In this document: piece after piece, positions 1 to 9,322 of the stretch
Layout of the letters: each line of letters starts with the position of its first letter
Position numbering within the stretch: the first letter of the stretch is position 1
NCBI RefSeq assembly: GCF_022829515.1
Contig: NZ_JAKSYL010000223.1
Span: 62,001 to 126,000, forward strand
Origin: Methylobacterium sp. J-048
GTDB lineage: Bacteria; Pseudomonadota; Alphaproteobacteria; Rhizobiales; Beijerinckiaceae
Length of the DNA stretch: 64,000 nucleotides
Reading direction: 5' to 3'
The notes under the pieces: model-generated
Told to the model about the DNA's origin: nothing
Databases searched by the model: none
The model's input: the letters and a program-made list of their open reading frames with translations, nothing else
Position numbers and translations under genes: made by a program

Positions 1-91
1 GCTGCATCTGCGCGTCTCCGAGGATGTCGAGGTGCGCTGGAGCTTCGCGCGCCTGGCCTCGGCGCCGATGCGGGGGGCGACGGCTCCCTGA
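1..91 (+). CDS. C-terminal end of a protein upstream of purH (possibly heparinase II/III family)
   Basis: Only the last 29 codons are in the window; the open frame begins before base 1 and stops with TGA at 89-91. Visible residues include VEVRWSFARLASAP. In Hyphomicrobiales a heparinase II/III-family gene commonly sits just upstream of purH in the same orientation, and that context is the main reason for the tentative name. The fragment is too short to identify a domain. The gap to purH is 68 bp, so co-transcription is possible. Confidence 0.4.
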   Translation, partial: LHLRVSEDVEVRWSFARLASAPMRGATAP

Positions 92-159
92 TCCCGGCTG
101 GCCCCGCGCCCCGGTTCCATGCTACCGCGCGCCGAAATCTCAAGGTTCGGCAAGCAGCT

Positions 160-1758
160 ATGGCGCACGATCAGGTGCGGGTCTCCCGCGCGCTTCTCTC
201 GGTCTCGGACAAGACCGGCCTCGTCGCGTTCGCCGGGGCGCTGCACGCCCGCGGCATCGCGTTGGTCTCGACGGGGGGTACCCATCGCGCGCTCCAGGAG
301 GCCGGCCTTCCGGTCACCGAGGTCGCCGACCTGACCGGCTTCCCCGAGATGATGGATGGGCGGGTGAAGACCCTGCACCCGGCGGTGCATGGCGGCCTGC
401 TCGCGATCCGCGACAACCCCGAGCACCAGGCCGCGCTCGCCGCCCACGGCATCGGGGCGATCGACCTGCTGGTGGTGAACCTCTACCCGTTCGAGGCGAC
501 CATCGCGGCCAACAAGCCGGAGGCGGACTGCATCGAGAACATCGATGTCGGCGGCCCGGCGATGATTCGAGCGGCGGCCAAGAACCACGCCGACGTCGCC
601 GTGGTCACCGACGTCTCGGATTACCCCGCGGTGCTCGCGGCCCTGGAACAGAACGACGGCGCCGTCGGCGGCGACCTGCGCCGGCAGCTCGCCCAGAAGG
701 CGTTCGCCCGCACCGCCGCCTATGACGCCGCCATCGCCAACTGGATGGCGGTCCAGTTCGGCACCGAGGCGCCCGGCCGGTTCCGCGCCTTCGGGGGCAC
801 GCTGGCGCAGGGCCTGCGCTACGGCGAGAACCCGCACCAGGCGGCCGCCTTCTACCGGGCGCCGGGCAAGGTCCGGGCCGGGGTGGCGACCGCGCGCCAG
901 CTTCAGGGCAAGGAGCTGTCCTACAACAACTTCAACGACACCGACGCCGCCTACGAATGCGTCGCCGAGTTCGACCCCAGCCGCGCCGCCGCAGTGGCGA
1001 TCATCAAGCACGCCAATCCGTGCGGCGTGTCGGAGGGGGCGAGCCTGCTCGAGGCCTACGAGCGGGCGTTGGCCTGCGACCCGACCTCGGCCTTCGGCGG
1101 AATCGTCGCGCTCAACCGGACGCTGGACGTGGAGGCCGCGCGCCGGATCGTCGAGATCTTCACCGAGGTGATCATCGCGCCGGACGCGACGCCCGAGGCC
1201 ATCGCCCTGGTGGGCGCCAAGAAGAACCTGCGCCTGCTGCTGGCGGGCAGCCTGCCCGACCCGCGGGCGCCCGGCGAGACCGTGCGCACCCTGTCCGGCG
1301 GCCTGCTGGTCCAGGGCCGCGACGCGATGGTGGTCGACGACATGCCGCTCAATGTGGTCACGAAGCGTGCGCCGAGCGCGGCCGAATCGGCCGATCTCCG
1401 CTTCGCCTACCGGGTCGCCAAGCACGTGAAGTCGAACGCCATCGTGTACGCCAAGGCCGGCGCCACCGTGGGGATCGGCGCCGGGCAGATGTCCCGGGTC
1501 GATTCCTCCCGCATCGCCGCCTGGAAGGCCGCCGAGGGCGCCAAGCGCCTCGGCCTCGCCGAAAGCCTGGCGGTCGGGTCGGTGGTCGCCTCGGACGCGT
1601 TCTTCCCCTTCGCGGACGGCCTGCTGGCCGCCGCCGAGGCGGGCGCCACGGCGGTGATCCAGCCGGGCGGCTCGATGCGCGACGCCGAGGTGATCGCGGC
1701 CGCCGACGAGGCGGGGCTGGCCATGGTGTTCACCGGGCATCGCCACTTCCGGCACTGA
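160..1758 (+). CDS. purH: Bifunctional AICAR formyltransferase / IMP cyclohydrolase
   Basis: Catalyses the last two steps of de novo purine synthesis in the cytosol: formylation of AICAR with 10-formyl-THF, then ring closure to IMP. The 532-residue length is normal for PurH. The N-terminal MGS-like cyclohydrolase domain (about 1-150) contains KTLHPAVHGGLLA. The C-terminal transformylase domain contains IKHANPCGV, with the Lys-His pair used in catalysis, and KSNAIVYAK. The ATG at 160 has an AAGG-type ribosome site about 12 bases upstream and gives the expected N-terminus (VSRALLSVSDKTGL). No intact terminator is obvious right after the stop. The call is secure. Confidence 0.97.
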   Translation: MAHDQVRVSRALLSVSDKTGLVAFAGALHARGIALVSTGGTHRALQEAGLPVTEVADLTGFPEMMDGRVKTLHPAVHGGLLAIRDNPEHQAALAAHGIGAIDLLVVNLYPFEATIAANKPEADCIENIDVGGPAMIRAAAKNHADVAVVTDVSDYPAVLAALEQNDGAVGGDLRRQLAQKAFARTAAYDAAIANWMAVQFGTEAPGRFRAFGGTLAQGLRYGENPHQAAAFYRAPGKVRAGVATARQLQGKELSYNNFNDTDAAYECVAEFDPSRAAAVAIIKHANPCGVSEGASLLEAYERALACDPTSAFGGIVALNRTLDVEAARRIVEIFTEVIIAPDATPEAIALVGAKKNLRLLLAGSLPDPRAPGETVRTLSGGLLVQGRDAMVVDDMPLNVVTKRAPSAAESADLRFAYRVAKHVKSNAIVYAKAGATVGIGAGQMSRVDSSRIAAWKAAEGAKRLGLAESLAVGSVVASDAFFPFADGLLAAAEAGATAVIQPGGSMRDAEVIAAADEAGLAMVFTGHRHFRH

Positions 1759-2168
1759 CGGCGAAGCACTCGGGCCGTTCGGTCGGGGCGCGGCGCGGCG
1801 TTAACGCTCTGCGGAAAAACGCTCGCCCATGCGGGCGCCCGGACAGGTGTACCGGCCGCTCTGCGATCGATCTGTTATCGATCTATCGACTGCCGATCCG
1901 GCAGTCTTGCAGCGCCGATTTAACAAAACCAAATAATGGATAACTAAGAACACCGCACTTGAAGCGATTCGAGTCGGATCTGTGCAGGGCTTGATATTTT
2001 GACGCCTGCGCGGCATGAAAAATGTGCGGTTCGACGCAAGTTTGTCGTCGGGTCGCGCGATCTGTTCGTGGGTCGTATGGGCGGTGCCCGTGGCATGAGG
2101 CTTCGGAGCCCCTTTCGGGGATGTTGTTTTAGCGTCGTGCGCTGAACAACCTTGAGCCAGGTGACGCG
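1759..2168. other. Intergenic region after purH
   Basis: This stretch of about 410 bp contains no convincing gene on either strand. It is AT-richer than its flanks between about 1860 and 2010. A short CCCC-TTTC-GGGG hairpin at about 2108-2120, followed by TTGTTTT, could be a weak terminator or leader structure. It probably also holds the promoter of the small membrane gene at 2169. Confidence 0.5.
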
Positions 2169-2423
2169 ATGTTACTCGCAGCAGTGCTGTTTGTGATCGG
2201 ATTGTTGATCGGCTGGTTCTACACCATGCTGGTCATGATCGCGACGTCGTTCCTGGTCCTGGTCGGCGCGGTAATCCTGTTCGCGTTCGGCCCTGGGCTC
2301 GACATGCTCCATGCCTTGATCGTGCTGGGCTATCTCACCGCGCACCAGTCCGGATACCTGCTCGGCGCGTATTGCAGTGGGTGTTACGACGATAAACGCA
2401 ACCGGCAGTCACCGTTACCATAA
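2169..2423 (+). CDS. Small hydrophobic membrane protein, unknown function
   Basis: This 84-residue protein has two or three predicted membrane segments (about residues 3-18, 22-43 and 48-68) and a short Cys-containing polar tail (YCSGCYDDKRNR). The ATG at 2169 follows GAGCCAGGTG, an acceptable ribosome site. No family is recognised. Its 3' end overlaps by 9 bp the convergent small gene on the other strand. It is called real because of its hydrophobic periodicity and good start. Function is unknown. Confidence 0.55.
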   Translation: MLLAAVLFVIGLLIGWFYTMLVMIATSFLVLVGAVILFAFGPGLDMLHALIVLGYLTAHQSGYLLGAYCSGCYDDKRNRQSPLP

Positions 2424-2555
2424 CCAGATCGGGCCGCCGGCGACGGTGTAGATTGCAATCCAGACGGCAATCATCGTGACATTGGCGCCGATAACCAGAG
2501 ATAGAGGCGGCTTGCTGCCGCTCTTGCGATGAAACTGCATCAAGGCATCGTTCAC
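2415..2555 (-). CDS. Small single-span membrane protein, unknown function
   Basis: A 46-residue reading frame starts at GTG (2553-2555) with AGGAAA eight bases upstream on the minus strand. The product is a short polar head (NDALMQFHRKSGSK) followed by one strong membrane span ending in PIWLW. The open frame continues further upstream to 2705, but the ribosome site favours the internal GTG. The gene converges on and slightly overlaps the preceding small membrane gene. There is no homology call, and it could be a chance frame. Confidence 0.4.
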   Translation of the reverse strand: MNDALMQFHRKSGSKPPLSLVIGANVTMIAVWIAIYTVAGGPIWLW

Positions 2556-2949
2556 GTTTGATTTCCTGTCTGGGTGTAAATCGTTTCGAAGACGGTTGAG
2601 ACCCGCTATCGGTTCCGCCAAAATTGATTTTTGATCGGCAACAAGAAGTTGTCGGGATACAACCTGTATGTCTGTATCGACCGACTTCGGCGCTGCCCGT
2701 ACCATTGAACAAGAAATATTAATAGCCTTCGCGCGCCGGATTCGCGGGGGAATGTCAATCTTTGGCCGGCCATCGCTTCACGCTGACGCAGGATCGCCTT
2801 CGAGCGGGCAGAACAGCCGTATCCGCATTGGCGGGGGGCATGCGTGATGAAGCGCACCCGGGGCACGAATGCCCGGCGTGACGATTGCCGGCGCCGGATC
2901 CCGGCGCCGAATCCGGATCGCCTGTCCGCCCGTCTCCGCGCGTCACCCC
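2556..2949. other. Intergenic region upstream of the MFS gene terminator
   Basis: About 390 bp with no supported gene. Several open frames exist but lack ribosome sites and plausible composition. It may carry the promoter of the minus-strand small membrane gene. Nothing else is visible. Confidence 0.4.
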
Positions 2950-2989
2950 GGAAATGGAAACACCCGGACCGCGCGGGCGGCCCGGGTGT
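2950..2989 (-). terminator. Rho-independent-type terminator of the MFS transporter gene
   Basis: The arms ACACCCGG and CCGGGTGT (2960-2967 and 2982-2989) form a GC-rich stem. On the minus strand it is followed by TTTCCATTTC. It lies 26 bp beyond the stop codon of the transporter. Confidence 0.65.
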
Positions 2990-3014
2990 CGTCGTGCGAT
3001 CCGCCAGACGGCGT

Positions 3015-4697
3015 TCAGGTCTCGGCGAAGATGTCCCGATCCTTGGTCTCGGGCACGAAGATCAGCCCGATGATCACCGTCGCCACCGCGATCACGATCG
3101 GGTACCAGAGGCCGTAATAGATGTCGCCGGTCTGAGCCACCATCGCGAAGGCGGTGGCCGGGAGCAGCCCGCCGAACCAGCCGTTGCCGATATGGTAGGG
3201 CAGGGACATCGAGGTGTAGCGGATCCGGGTCGGGAACAGCTCCACCAGCATGGCGGCGATCGGGCCGTAGACCATCGTCACGAAGATGATGAGGACGAAC
3301 AGGAGGCCGATCACCTGGGCGACCTGCGGCCGGAAGATGTCGAACGGGTTCGTCATCTTGACGATCTCGGCGTCGCCCGGCTTCGGGTAGCCCGCCGCCT
3401 GCAGCGCCGCGGTCACGGCCTTGTTGGCCTCGGGGGCGCCGCCCTGCGGATAGGCGATCGCGGTGTCGTTCACCCGGATTACCGTGGGCTGTCCGGGCGC
3501 GCCCGGCGCGGTGTCGTACTTCACCGAGGCTTTCGACAGGAAGTCGCGCGCGAGGTCGCAGGGCGCCGAGAACACCCGCGTTCCGACCGGGTTGAACAGG
3601 GTGCCGCAGGCCGCCGGATCGGCCGAGACGGTGACCTTCACGGTCTCGATCGCGGCCTGGAGCTTCGGGTTGGCGGTCGCGGTGATGCCCTTGAAGATCG
3701 GGAAGAACGTCGCCGCCGCGATGGCGCAGCCCGCCAGGATGATGACCTTGCGGCCGATCTTGTCCGACAGCCAGCCGAACAGCACGAACAGGCCGGTGCC
3801 GAGCAGCAGCGACCATGCGATCAGCAGGTTGGCGGTGTAGCCGTCGACCTTGAGGATCGATTGCAGGAAGAACAGCGCGTAGAACTGGCCCGTGTACCAG
3901 ACCACCCCCTGGCCGGCGACGAGGCCGAACAGGGCGATCACCGCGAACTTGGCGTTCTTCCATTCACCGAACGCCTCGGTGAGCGGCGCCTTCGAGGTCT
4001 TCCCCTCGTCCTTCATCTTCTGGAAGGCCGGGGATTCGGAGAGCTGGAGGCGGATCCACACGGAGACGCCGAGGAGCAGCACCGAGACCAGGAACGGGAT
4101 CCGCCAGCCCCACTCGGCGAAGGCCGCCTCGCCGGTGAAGGTCCGGGTCGCGAGGATCACCAGCAGCGACAGGAACAGGCCCAGCGTCGCCGTTGTCTGG
4201 ATCCAGCTCGTGTAGAAGCCGCGCCGGCCGTTGGGGGCGTGCTCGGCCACGTAGGTCGCCGCGCCGCCATACTCGCCGCCGAGCGCCAGACCCTGAGCCA
4301 AGCGCAGGACGATGAGGATGATCGGTGCCGCGATCCCGATCGTGGCCGCGTTGGGCAGCACGCCGACGATGAAGGTCGAGAGGCCCATGATCAGGATCGT
4401 GACCAGGAAGGTATATTTGCGCCCGACCAGGTCGCCGATCCGCCCGAACACCAGGGCGCCGAACGGCCTCACGATAAAGCCTGCCGCGAAGGCGAGCAGC
4501 GCGAAGATGTCCCGGGTCGCCGGTGGGTAGGCGGAGAAGAACTGGGCGCCGATGATCGCCGCGAGCGAGCCGTAGAGGTAGAAATCGTACCACTCGAACA
4601 CGGTGCCGAGCGAGGAGGCGAAGATCACCCGCTTCTCGGCCGAACTCATCGGCCTCGCGGCGTCCCCCGCCCGCGGGATCGCAGTTGCCACAGCCAT
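3015..4697 (-). CDS. MFS transporter, metabolite:H+ symporter (MHS/ProP-like) type
   Basis: This 560-residue polytopic inner-membrane carrier is predicted to move an organic acid or osmolyte-type solute with protons. The MHS family is recognised from the N-terminus (GTVFEWYDFYLYGSLA), the loop 2-3 motif GRIGDLVGRKYTF, and RLAQGLALGGEYGGAATYVAE. It is longer than the usual 430-450 residues because of a soluble insertion (about 330-440, with CGTLFNPVG) between the later helices. This insertion is seen in some Methylobacterium carriers. The substrate cannot be read from sequence. It is transcribed alone, with its own terminator downstream and the acetate-permease gene upstream on the same strand. 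Confidence 0.85.
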   Translation of the reverse strand: MAVATAIPRAGDAARPMSSAEKRVIFASSLGTVFEWYDFYLYGSLAAIIGAQFFSAYPPATRDIFALLAFAAGFIVRPFGALVFGRIGDLVGRKYTFLVTILIMGLSTFIVGVLPNAATIGIAAPIILIVLRLAQGLALGGEYGGAATYVAEHAPNGRRGFYTSWIQTTATLGLFLSLLVILATRTFTGEAAFAEWGWRIPFLVSVLLLGVSVWIRLQLSESPAFQKMKDEGKTSKAPLTEAFGEWKNAKFAVIALFGLVAGQGVVWYTGQFYALFFLQSILKVDGYTANLLIAWSLLLGTGLFVLFGWLSDKIGRKVIILAGCAIAAATFFPIFKGITATANPKLQAAIETVKVTVSADPAACGTLFNPVGTRVFSAPCDLARDFLSKASVKYDTAPGAPGQPTVIRVNDTAIAYPQGGAPEANKAVTAALQAAGYPKPGDAEIVKMTNPFDIFRPQVAQVIGLLFVLIIFVTMVYGPIAAMLVELFPTRIRYTSMSLPYHIGNGWFGGLLPATAFAMVAQTGDIYYGLWYPIVIAVATVIIGLIFVPETKDRDIFAET

Positions 4698-4870
4698 GAA
4701 CCGGTCCCTCCCAGACGACGCATGCGCGGCCGAGGGCGTCGACCGTCGTCCCTCGGATTGCGGGCCCTGCAGGACACGCGGATCAGGTATGCGTGACCGC
4801 AGGAATTGGGCGGGTCAATCGACAATGCGCGCGGGACCACCGTCATCAACATGGCAGCCTGCCGATCCTG

Positions 4871-4903
4871 AAACGACGAAGGGCGCGGCTCGCGCCGCGC
4901 CCC
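4871..4903 (-). terminator. Terminator downstream of actP
   Basis: A perfect GGGCGCGGC/GCCGCGCCC stem with a 5-nt loop (4881-4903) is followed on the minus strand by TTCGTCGTTT. It begins 26 bp beyond the actP stop. Confidence 0.65.
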
Positions 4904-4928
4904 CCGGGTCTCGCAGTCCGCCTCGGAC

Positions 4929-6611
4929 TCAGTGGGCGTGCGCGCCCACCGCGCCGATGCCGGTCTCGGAGCGCACGAACTGCGCCTCGAAGGCGGCGCG
5001 CTCGCGTTGCGCCCGGCGCGAGTTGTCGAGGCTCGACACGGCCCAGATCGTCACGAAAGCCAGCGGCATCGAGAACAGAGCCGGGTTGTCGTAGGGGAAG
5101 ATCGCCGCGGCATTGCCGAACGTCACCACCCAGACGGCCTTCGAGAGCACCACCATCCCGACCGCCGAGATCAGCCCGACCAGGCCGCCCGCGAGCGCCC
5201 CCCAGGTGGTCGTGCCGCGCCAGAGGATCGACATGGCCAGCACCGGGAAGTTGCAGCTCGCCGCCACCGCGAAGGCCAGGCCGACCATGAAGGCGACGTT
5301 CTGGTTCTCGAACACGTACCCGAGATAGATCGCCACGATCCCGATCACCACCGCCGAGATCTTCGACAGGTTGACCTCGTGCTTCTCGGTGGTGCGCCCG
5401 CGGGCGATCACCTGGGCGTAGAGGTCGTGGCTGACCGCGGAGGCGCCGGCCAGCGTCAGGCCGGCCACCACCGCCAGGATGGTCGCAAAGGCCACCGCCG
5501 AGATGAATCCGAGGAAGTACGGGCCACCGACCGCGTTGGCGAGATTGACGGCGACCATGTTGGTGCCGCCGATCATGTCCTTCAGCTTGTCGAAGGTGCC
5601 GGCCGCGCCGAGCTTGAAGTAGCTCGGATCCGACATCAGCAGGGCGATGCCGCCGAAGCCGATGATGAAGGTCAGGATGTAGAAGTAGCCGATCAGGCCG
5701 GTGGCGTAGAACACCGACTTGCGCGCGGCTTGCGCATCCGAGACCGTGAAGAACCGCATCAGGATATGCGGCAGGCCGGCGGTGCCGAACATCAGGCCGA
5801 CGCCGAGCGAGATCGCCTCGATCGGGTTCGAGACCAGGCCGCCGGGGGCCATGATGGCGTCGCCCTTCGGGTGGACCTGCACCGAGGCAGCGAACAGGGC
5901 CTCCGGGTTGAAGCCGTACTTGAACAGCACCGCGCCGGCCATGAAGGTCGCGCCGCCCAGGAGCAGGCAGGCCTTGATCACCTGGACCCAGGTGGTCGCC
6001 TTCATGCCACCGAAGGCGACGTAGACGATCATCAGCACGCCGACGATGATCACCGCGTAGAGGTAGGGCAGGCCGAACAGCAGCTGGATCAGCTTACCGG
6101 CGCCGACCATCTGGGCGATCAGGTAGAACGCCACCACCACCAGGGTGCCCACCGCCGAGATGATGCGGATCGAGGTCTGGTCCAGGCGGAAGCTCGCCAC
6201 GTCCGCGAAGGTGAACTTGCCGAGGTTGCGCAGGCGCTCGGCGATCAGGAACAGCACGATCGGCCAGCCGACCAGGAACCCCGTCGAGTAGATCAGGCCG
6301 TCGAAGCCCGAGGTGTAGACCAGGCCGGAGATGCCGAGGAACGAGGCTGCCGACATGTAGTCGCCGGCGATCGCCAGGGCGTTGGTTCCGGCCGAGATGC
6401 CGCCGCCCGCGGCGTAAAAGTCGGCGGCCGACTTGGTGCCCTTGGCGGCCTTGTAGGTGATTCCAAGCGTCATCAGCACGAAGAACAGGAACATGCCGAT
6501 GGCCGGCCAGTTCGTGGCCGATTGCGTGACGGCGCCGAGGTCGGGGCCGGCGGCATAGGCCGCGCAAGCCGTGATCGTGGCCAGCGTCAGGCCGAGGAGG
6601 ATGCGGTTCAT
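4929..6611 (-). CDS. actP: Cation/acetate symporter
   Basis: A sodium:solute symporter-family permease of 560 residues that imports acetate (and related short acids or glycolate) across the inner membrane. It has a cleavable-looking N-terminus (MNRILLGLTLATITACAAYA) and then about 13 membrane segments. The ActP signature region is present (AADFYAAGGGISAGTNALAI, GDYMSAASFLGISG). Its start codon overlaps the stop of the DUF485 gene by ATGA (6608-6611), so the two are translationally coupled. With acs just upstream on the same strand, this is the classical acs-yjcH-actP acetate scavenging unit. The call is secure; substrate specificity is inferred. Confidence 0.93.
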   Translation of the reverse strand: MNRILLGLTLATITACAAYAAGPDLGAVTQSATNWPAIGMFLFFVLMTLGITYKAAKGTKSAADFYAAGGGISAGTNALAIAGDYMSAASFLGISGLVYTSGFDGLIYSTGFLVGWPIVLFLIAERLRNLGKFTFADVASFRLDQTSIRIISAVGTLVVVAFYLIAQMVGAGKLIQLLFGLPYLYAVIIVGVLMIVYVAFGGMKATTWVQVIKACLLLGGATFMAGAVLFKYGFNPEALFAASVQVHPKGDAIMAPGGLVSNPIEAISLGVGLMFGTAGLPHILMRFFTVSDAQAARKSVFYATGLIGYFYILTFIIGFGGIALLMSDPSYFKLGAAGTFDKLKDMIGGTNMVAVNLANAVGGPYFLGFISAVAFATILAVVAGLTLAGASAVSHDLYAQVIARGRTTEKHEVNLSKISAVVIGIVAIYLGYVFENQNVAFMVGLAFAVAASCNFPVLAMSILWRGTTTWGALAGGLVGLISAVGMVVLSKAVWVVTFGNAAAIFPYDNPALFSMPLAFVTIWAVSSLDNSRRAQRERAAFEAQFVRSETGIGAVGAHAH

Positions 6612-6982
6612 TGGCCGACGCTCCGCTTCAGGGCGGCGCTCAGCGCGTCGAAGCGGGTGTTGGCCCGGGCCACGTAGATGCCGGTGAGCGCGAAGGCGAA
6701 CAGGATCACGAACACGCCCAGGAACAGCCCGAGCGAGGCGGTGCCGCCGCCGACCTTCACGGCCATGAGCGACTTGTCGAAGGCGATCAGGCCGATAAAG
6801 CCGAAATAGACCACCAGCATCAGGATCGTCAGGATCACGCCGAACCGGGTGCGCTCGGCGACGAGCTGCTGGAATTCCGGGGTCCGGACGATCCGGTCGA
6901 TCTGCGGATCGACCGCCGCGGCAGCGTTGCGGGATGGTGGGGGTGCCGTGCCCCCGCGAAGGCCGAGTGTCGAGCTGCTCAT
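6608..6982 (-). CDS. DUF485 (YjcH-like) membrane protein
   Basis: This 124-residue protein has a Pro/Ala-rich soluble head, PEFQQLVAERTRFG, and two membrane spans (about residues 52-72 and 84-106). This is the DUF485 pattern of YjcH, the usual partner encoded beside ActP. The ATG at 6982 was chosen because GGGAGGAA lies 8-10 bases upstream; a longer in-frame extension to 7075 has no better site. The stop overlaps the actP start (ATGA). Its exact role is unknown, probably accessory to the permease. Confidence 0.88.
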   Translation of the reverse strand: MSSSTLGLRGGTAPPPSRNAAAAVDPQIDRIVRTPEFQQLVAERTRFGVILTILMLVVYFGFIGLIAFDKSLMAVKVGGGTASLGLFLGVFVILFAFALTGIYVARANTRFDALSAALKRSVGQ

Positions 6983-7106
6983 GGCGTGTTCCTCCCGCGA
7001 AGGCGCTCCGGCCTTCCGGTTGTTCGTGAGACCGAGTTGCGTGGTTCTTGTTGGGGGCGGGCGCCGGATCGGCACCCGCCTCGTTGTTTCTGCGCGGTCA
7101 AACCGA

Positions 7107-9053
7107 TCAGGGCCGGTTCTGCCGGTTCTCGATCAGGTCGTCGACTACGGCCGGCTCGGCCAGCGTCGAGGTGTCGCCGAGCGAGCCGAAATCGTCCTCG
7201 GCGATCTTGCGCAGGATCCGGCGCATGATCTTGCCGGAGCGGGTCTTGGGCAGGCCGGGGGCGAACTGGATCAGGTCCGGCGAGGCGATCGGCCCGATAT
7301 CCTTGCGGACCCAGGTCACGAGCTCCTTGCGCAGGGCGTCGTCGCCTTCCTCACCGTCGTTGAGGGTGACGTAGGCGTAGATGCCCTGGCCCTTGACGTT
7401 GTGCGGGTAGCCGACCACCGCCGCCTCGGCGACCTTCGGGTGGGCGACCAGGGAGGATTCGACCTCCGCGGTGCCCATCCGGTGCCCCGAGACGTTGATC
7501 ACGTCGTCGACCCGGCCGGTGATCCAGTAATAGCCGTCCGCGTCGCGGCGGGCGCCGTCGCCGGTGAAGTACTTGCCCGGATAGGTCGAGAAATAGGTCT
7601 GCTCGAACCGCTCGTGGTCGCCGTAGACCGTGCGCATCTGGCCCGGCCAGGAATCGGCGATGCACAGGTTGCCCTCGCAGGGACCCTGCAGGACCTTGCC
7701 CTCGGCATCGACCATCTCGGGCTTCACGCCGAAGAACGGCCGGGTCGCCGAGCCGGGCTTCAGGGCGGTGGCGCCCGGGAGCGGGGTGATCAGGATGCCG
7801 CCGGTCTCGGTCTGCCACCACGTGTCGACGATCGAGCAGCGGCCCTCGCCGACGACGTTGTAGTACCATTCCCAGGCTTCCGGGTTGATCGGCTCACCCA
7901 CCGAGCCGAGCACCCGCAGCGATTGGCGCGAGGTCTTCTTCACTGGCCCCTCGCCGCCGCCCATCAGCGAGCGGATCGCGGTCGGAGCCGTGTAGAAGAT
8001 GTTGACCTTGTGCTTGTCGACCACGTCCCAGAACCGCGAGGTCGACGGGTAGGTCGGGATGCCCTCGAACATCAGCGTGGTCGCGCCGTTGGCGAGCGGG
8101 CCGTAGACGATGTAGCTGTGGCCCGTGACCCAGCCGACATCGGCCGTGCACCAGTACACGTCGCCCTCGCGGTAATCGAAGACGTACTGGTGGGTCATCG
8201 AGGCGTAGACCAGGTAGCCGCCAGTCGTGTGCACCACGCCCTTCGGCTGGCCGGTGGAGCCCGAGGTGTAGAGGATGAACAGCGGGTGCTCGGCCTCCAC
8301 CGGCTCGGCGGGGCACTCGTCGGTCACCTGCTCGGCGGCCTCGTCGTAATAGACGTCGCGGCCGGCCTCCATGGCGACGTTGCCGCCGGTGCGGCGCACG
8401 ACGATGACGTGGTCGACGAGATCATTCCCCAGGCGCTTGATCGCCTCGTCGACATTGGCCTTCAGCGGCACCTTGCGGCCGCCGCGTAGGCCCTCGTCGG
8501 CGGTGATCACCACCTTGGACGTGCAGCCCTGGATGCGCGAGGCAAGGGAATCCGGCGAGAAGCCGCCGAACACGATGGCGTGGATCGCGCCGAGCCGGGC
8601 GCAGGCCAGCATCGCGTAGGCCGCTTCCGGGATCATCGGCATGTAGAGCGTGACGCGGTCGCCCTTGCCGACGCCGCGGTTGCGCAGGACGTTGGCCATC
8701 CGGCAGACCTGCGCGTGCAGTTCCCGGTAGGTGATGTGCTTGGCTTCGTCCGGGTTGTCGCCTTCCCAGATGATCGCGGTCTGGTCGCCGCGGGTCTCCA
8801 GGTGCCGGTCGATGCAATTGTAGGCGACGTTGGTCTTGCCGTCCTCGAACCACTTGATCGAGACCTTGCCGGGCTCGAAGCTGATGTTCTTGACCTTGGT
8901 GAACGGCGTCATCCAGTCGATGCGCTTGCCGTGCTCACCCCAGAAGGCATCGGGATCGGTGACCGACGCCTCGTAGAGCGAACGATACTGGGCGTCGTCG
9001 ACGTGAGCACCCTCACGCCACGCAGCCTGAACTTCAACGACCTTGCCTTCCAT
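7107..9053 (-). CDS. acs: Acetate--CoA ligase (AMP-forming acetyl-CoA synthetase)
   Basis: Activates acetate to acetyl-CoA through an acetyl-AMP intermediate. The 648 residues match the family length. The adenylation P-loop YTSGSTGQPKG, the ITGRVDDVINVSGHR hinge region and the C-terminal SGKIMRRILR with the catalytic, acetylation-controlled lysine are all present. It lies 125 bp upstream of the DUF485-actP pair on the same strand, giving an uptake-plus-activation set. The 269 bp before the start (9054-9322) hold no other gene and should contain the promoter. Confidence 0.96.
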   Translation of the reverse strand: MEGKVVEVQAAWREGAHVDDAQYRSLYEASVTDPDAFWGEHGKRIDWMTPFTKVKNISFEPGKVSIKWFEDGKTNVAYNCIDRHLETRGDQTAIIWEGDNPDEAKHITYRELHAQVCRMANVLRNRGVGKGDRVTLYMPMIPEAAYAMLACARLGAIHAIVFGGFSPDSLASRIQGCTSKVVITADEGLRGGRKVPLKANVDEAIKRLGNDLVDHVIVVRRTGGNVAMEAGRDVYYDEAAEQVTDECPAEPVEAEHPLFILYTSGSTGQPKGVVHTTGGYLVYASMTHQYVFDYREGDVYWCTADVGWVTGHSYIVYGPLANGATTLMFEGIPTYPSTSRFWDVVDKHKVNIFYTAPTAIRSLMGGGEGPVKKTSRQSLRVLGSVGEPINPEAWEWYYNVVGEGRCSIVDTWWQTETGGILITPLPGATALKPGSATRPFFGVKPEMVDAEGKVLQGPCEGNLCIADSWPGQMRTVYGDHERFEQTYFSTYPGKYFTGDGARRDADGYYWITGRVDDVINVSGHRMGTAEVESSLVAHPKVAEAAVVGYPHNVKGQGIYAYVTLNDGEEGDDALRKELVTWVRKDIGPIASPDLIQFAPGLPKTRSGKIMRRILRKIAEDDFGSLGDTSTLAEPAVVDDLIENRQNRP

Positions 9054-9322
9054 GGCATTCCATCCCTGTTTGGTGCCCGATCGTATCGCGGCATCGGCCG
9101 CGCAGCCAGGACTTCCAAAGTAACGTAGCCTACATCGTGCGACGACGATATCGTCGCCGGCCCGCTCAAGCCGGGTCCTAGGATCCGGAACTCAATTGGG
9201 CGCAATGTAAGGCTTGATTGAAGCCGGCCCGAAGCGCTGTCAAGCGGAGCGCGGCGGCCGAACCGTCAGTGGCGGCCGGGTGTTTCCGAATACTTGTACG
9301 TCGGGTCGGTCGCGCCCTGGTT

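Noticed and set aside
2844..4796. 650-codon plus-strand frame opposite the MFS gene
   Set aside because: Antisense shadow in GC-rich DNA; Arg/Asp-rich composition without domains. The minus strand encodes a well-defined carrier.
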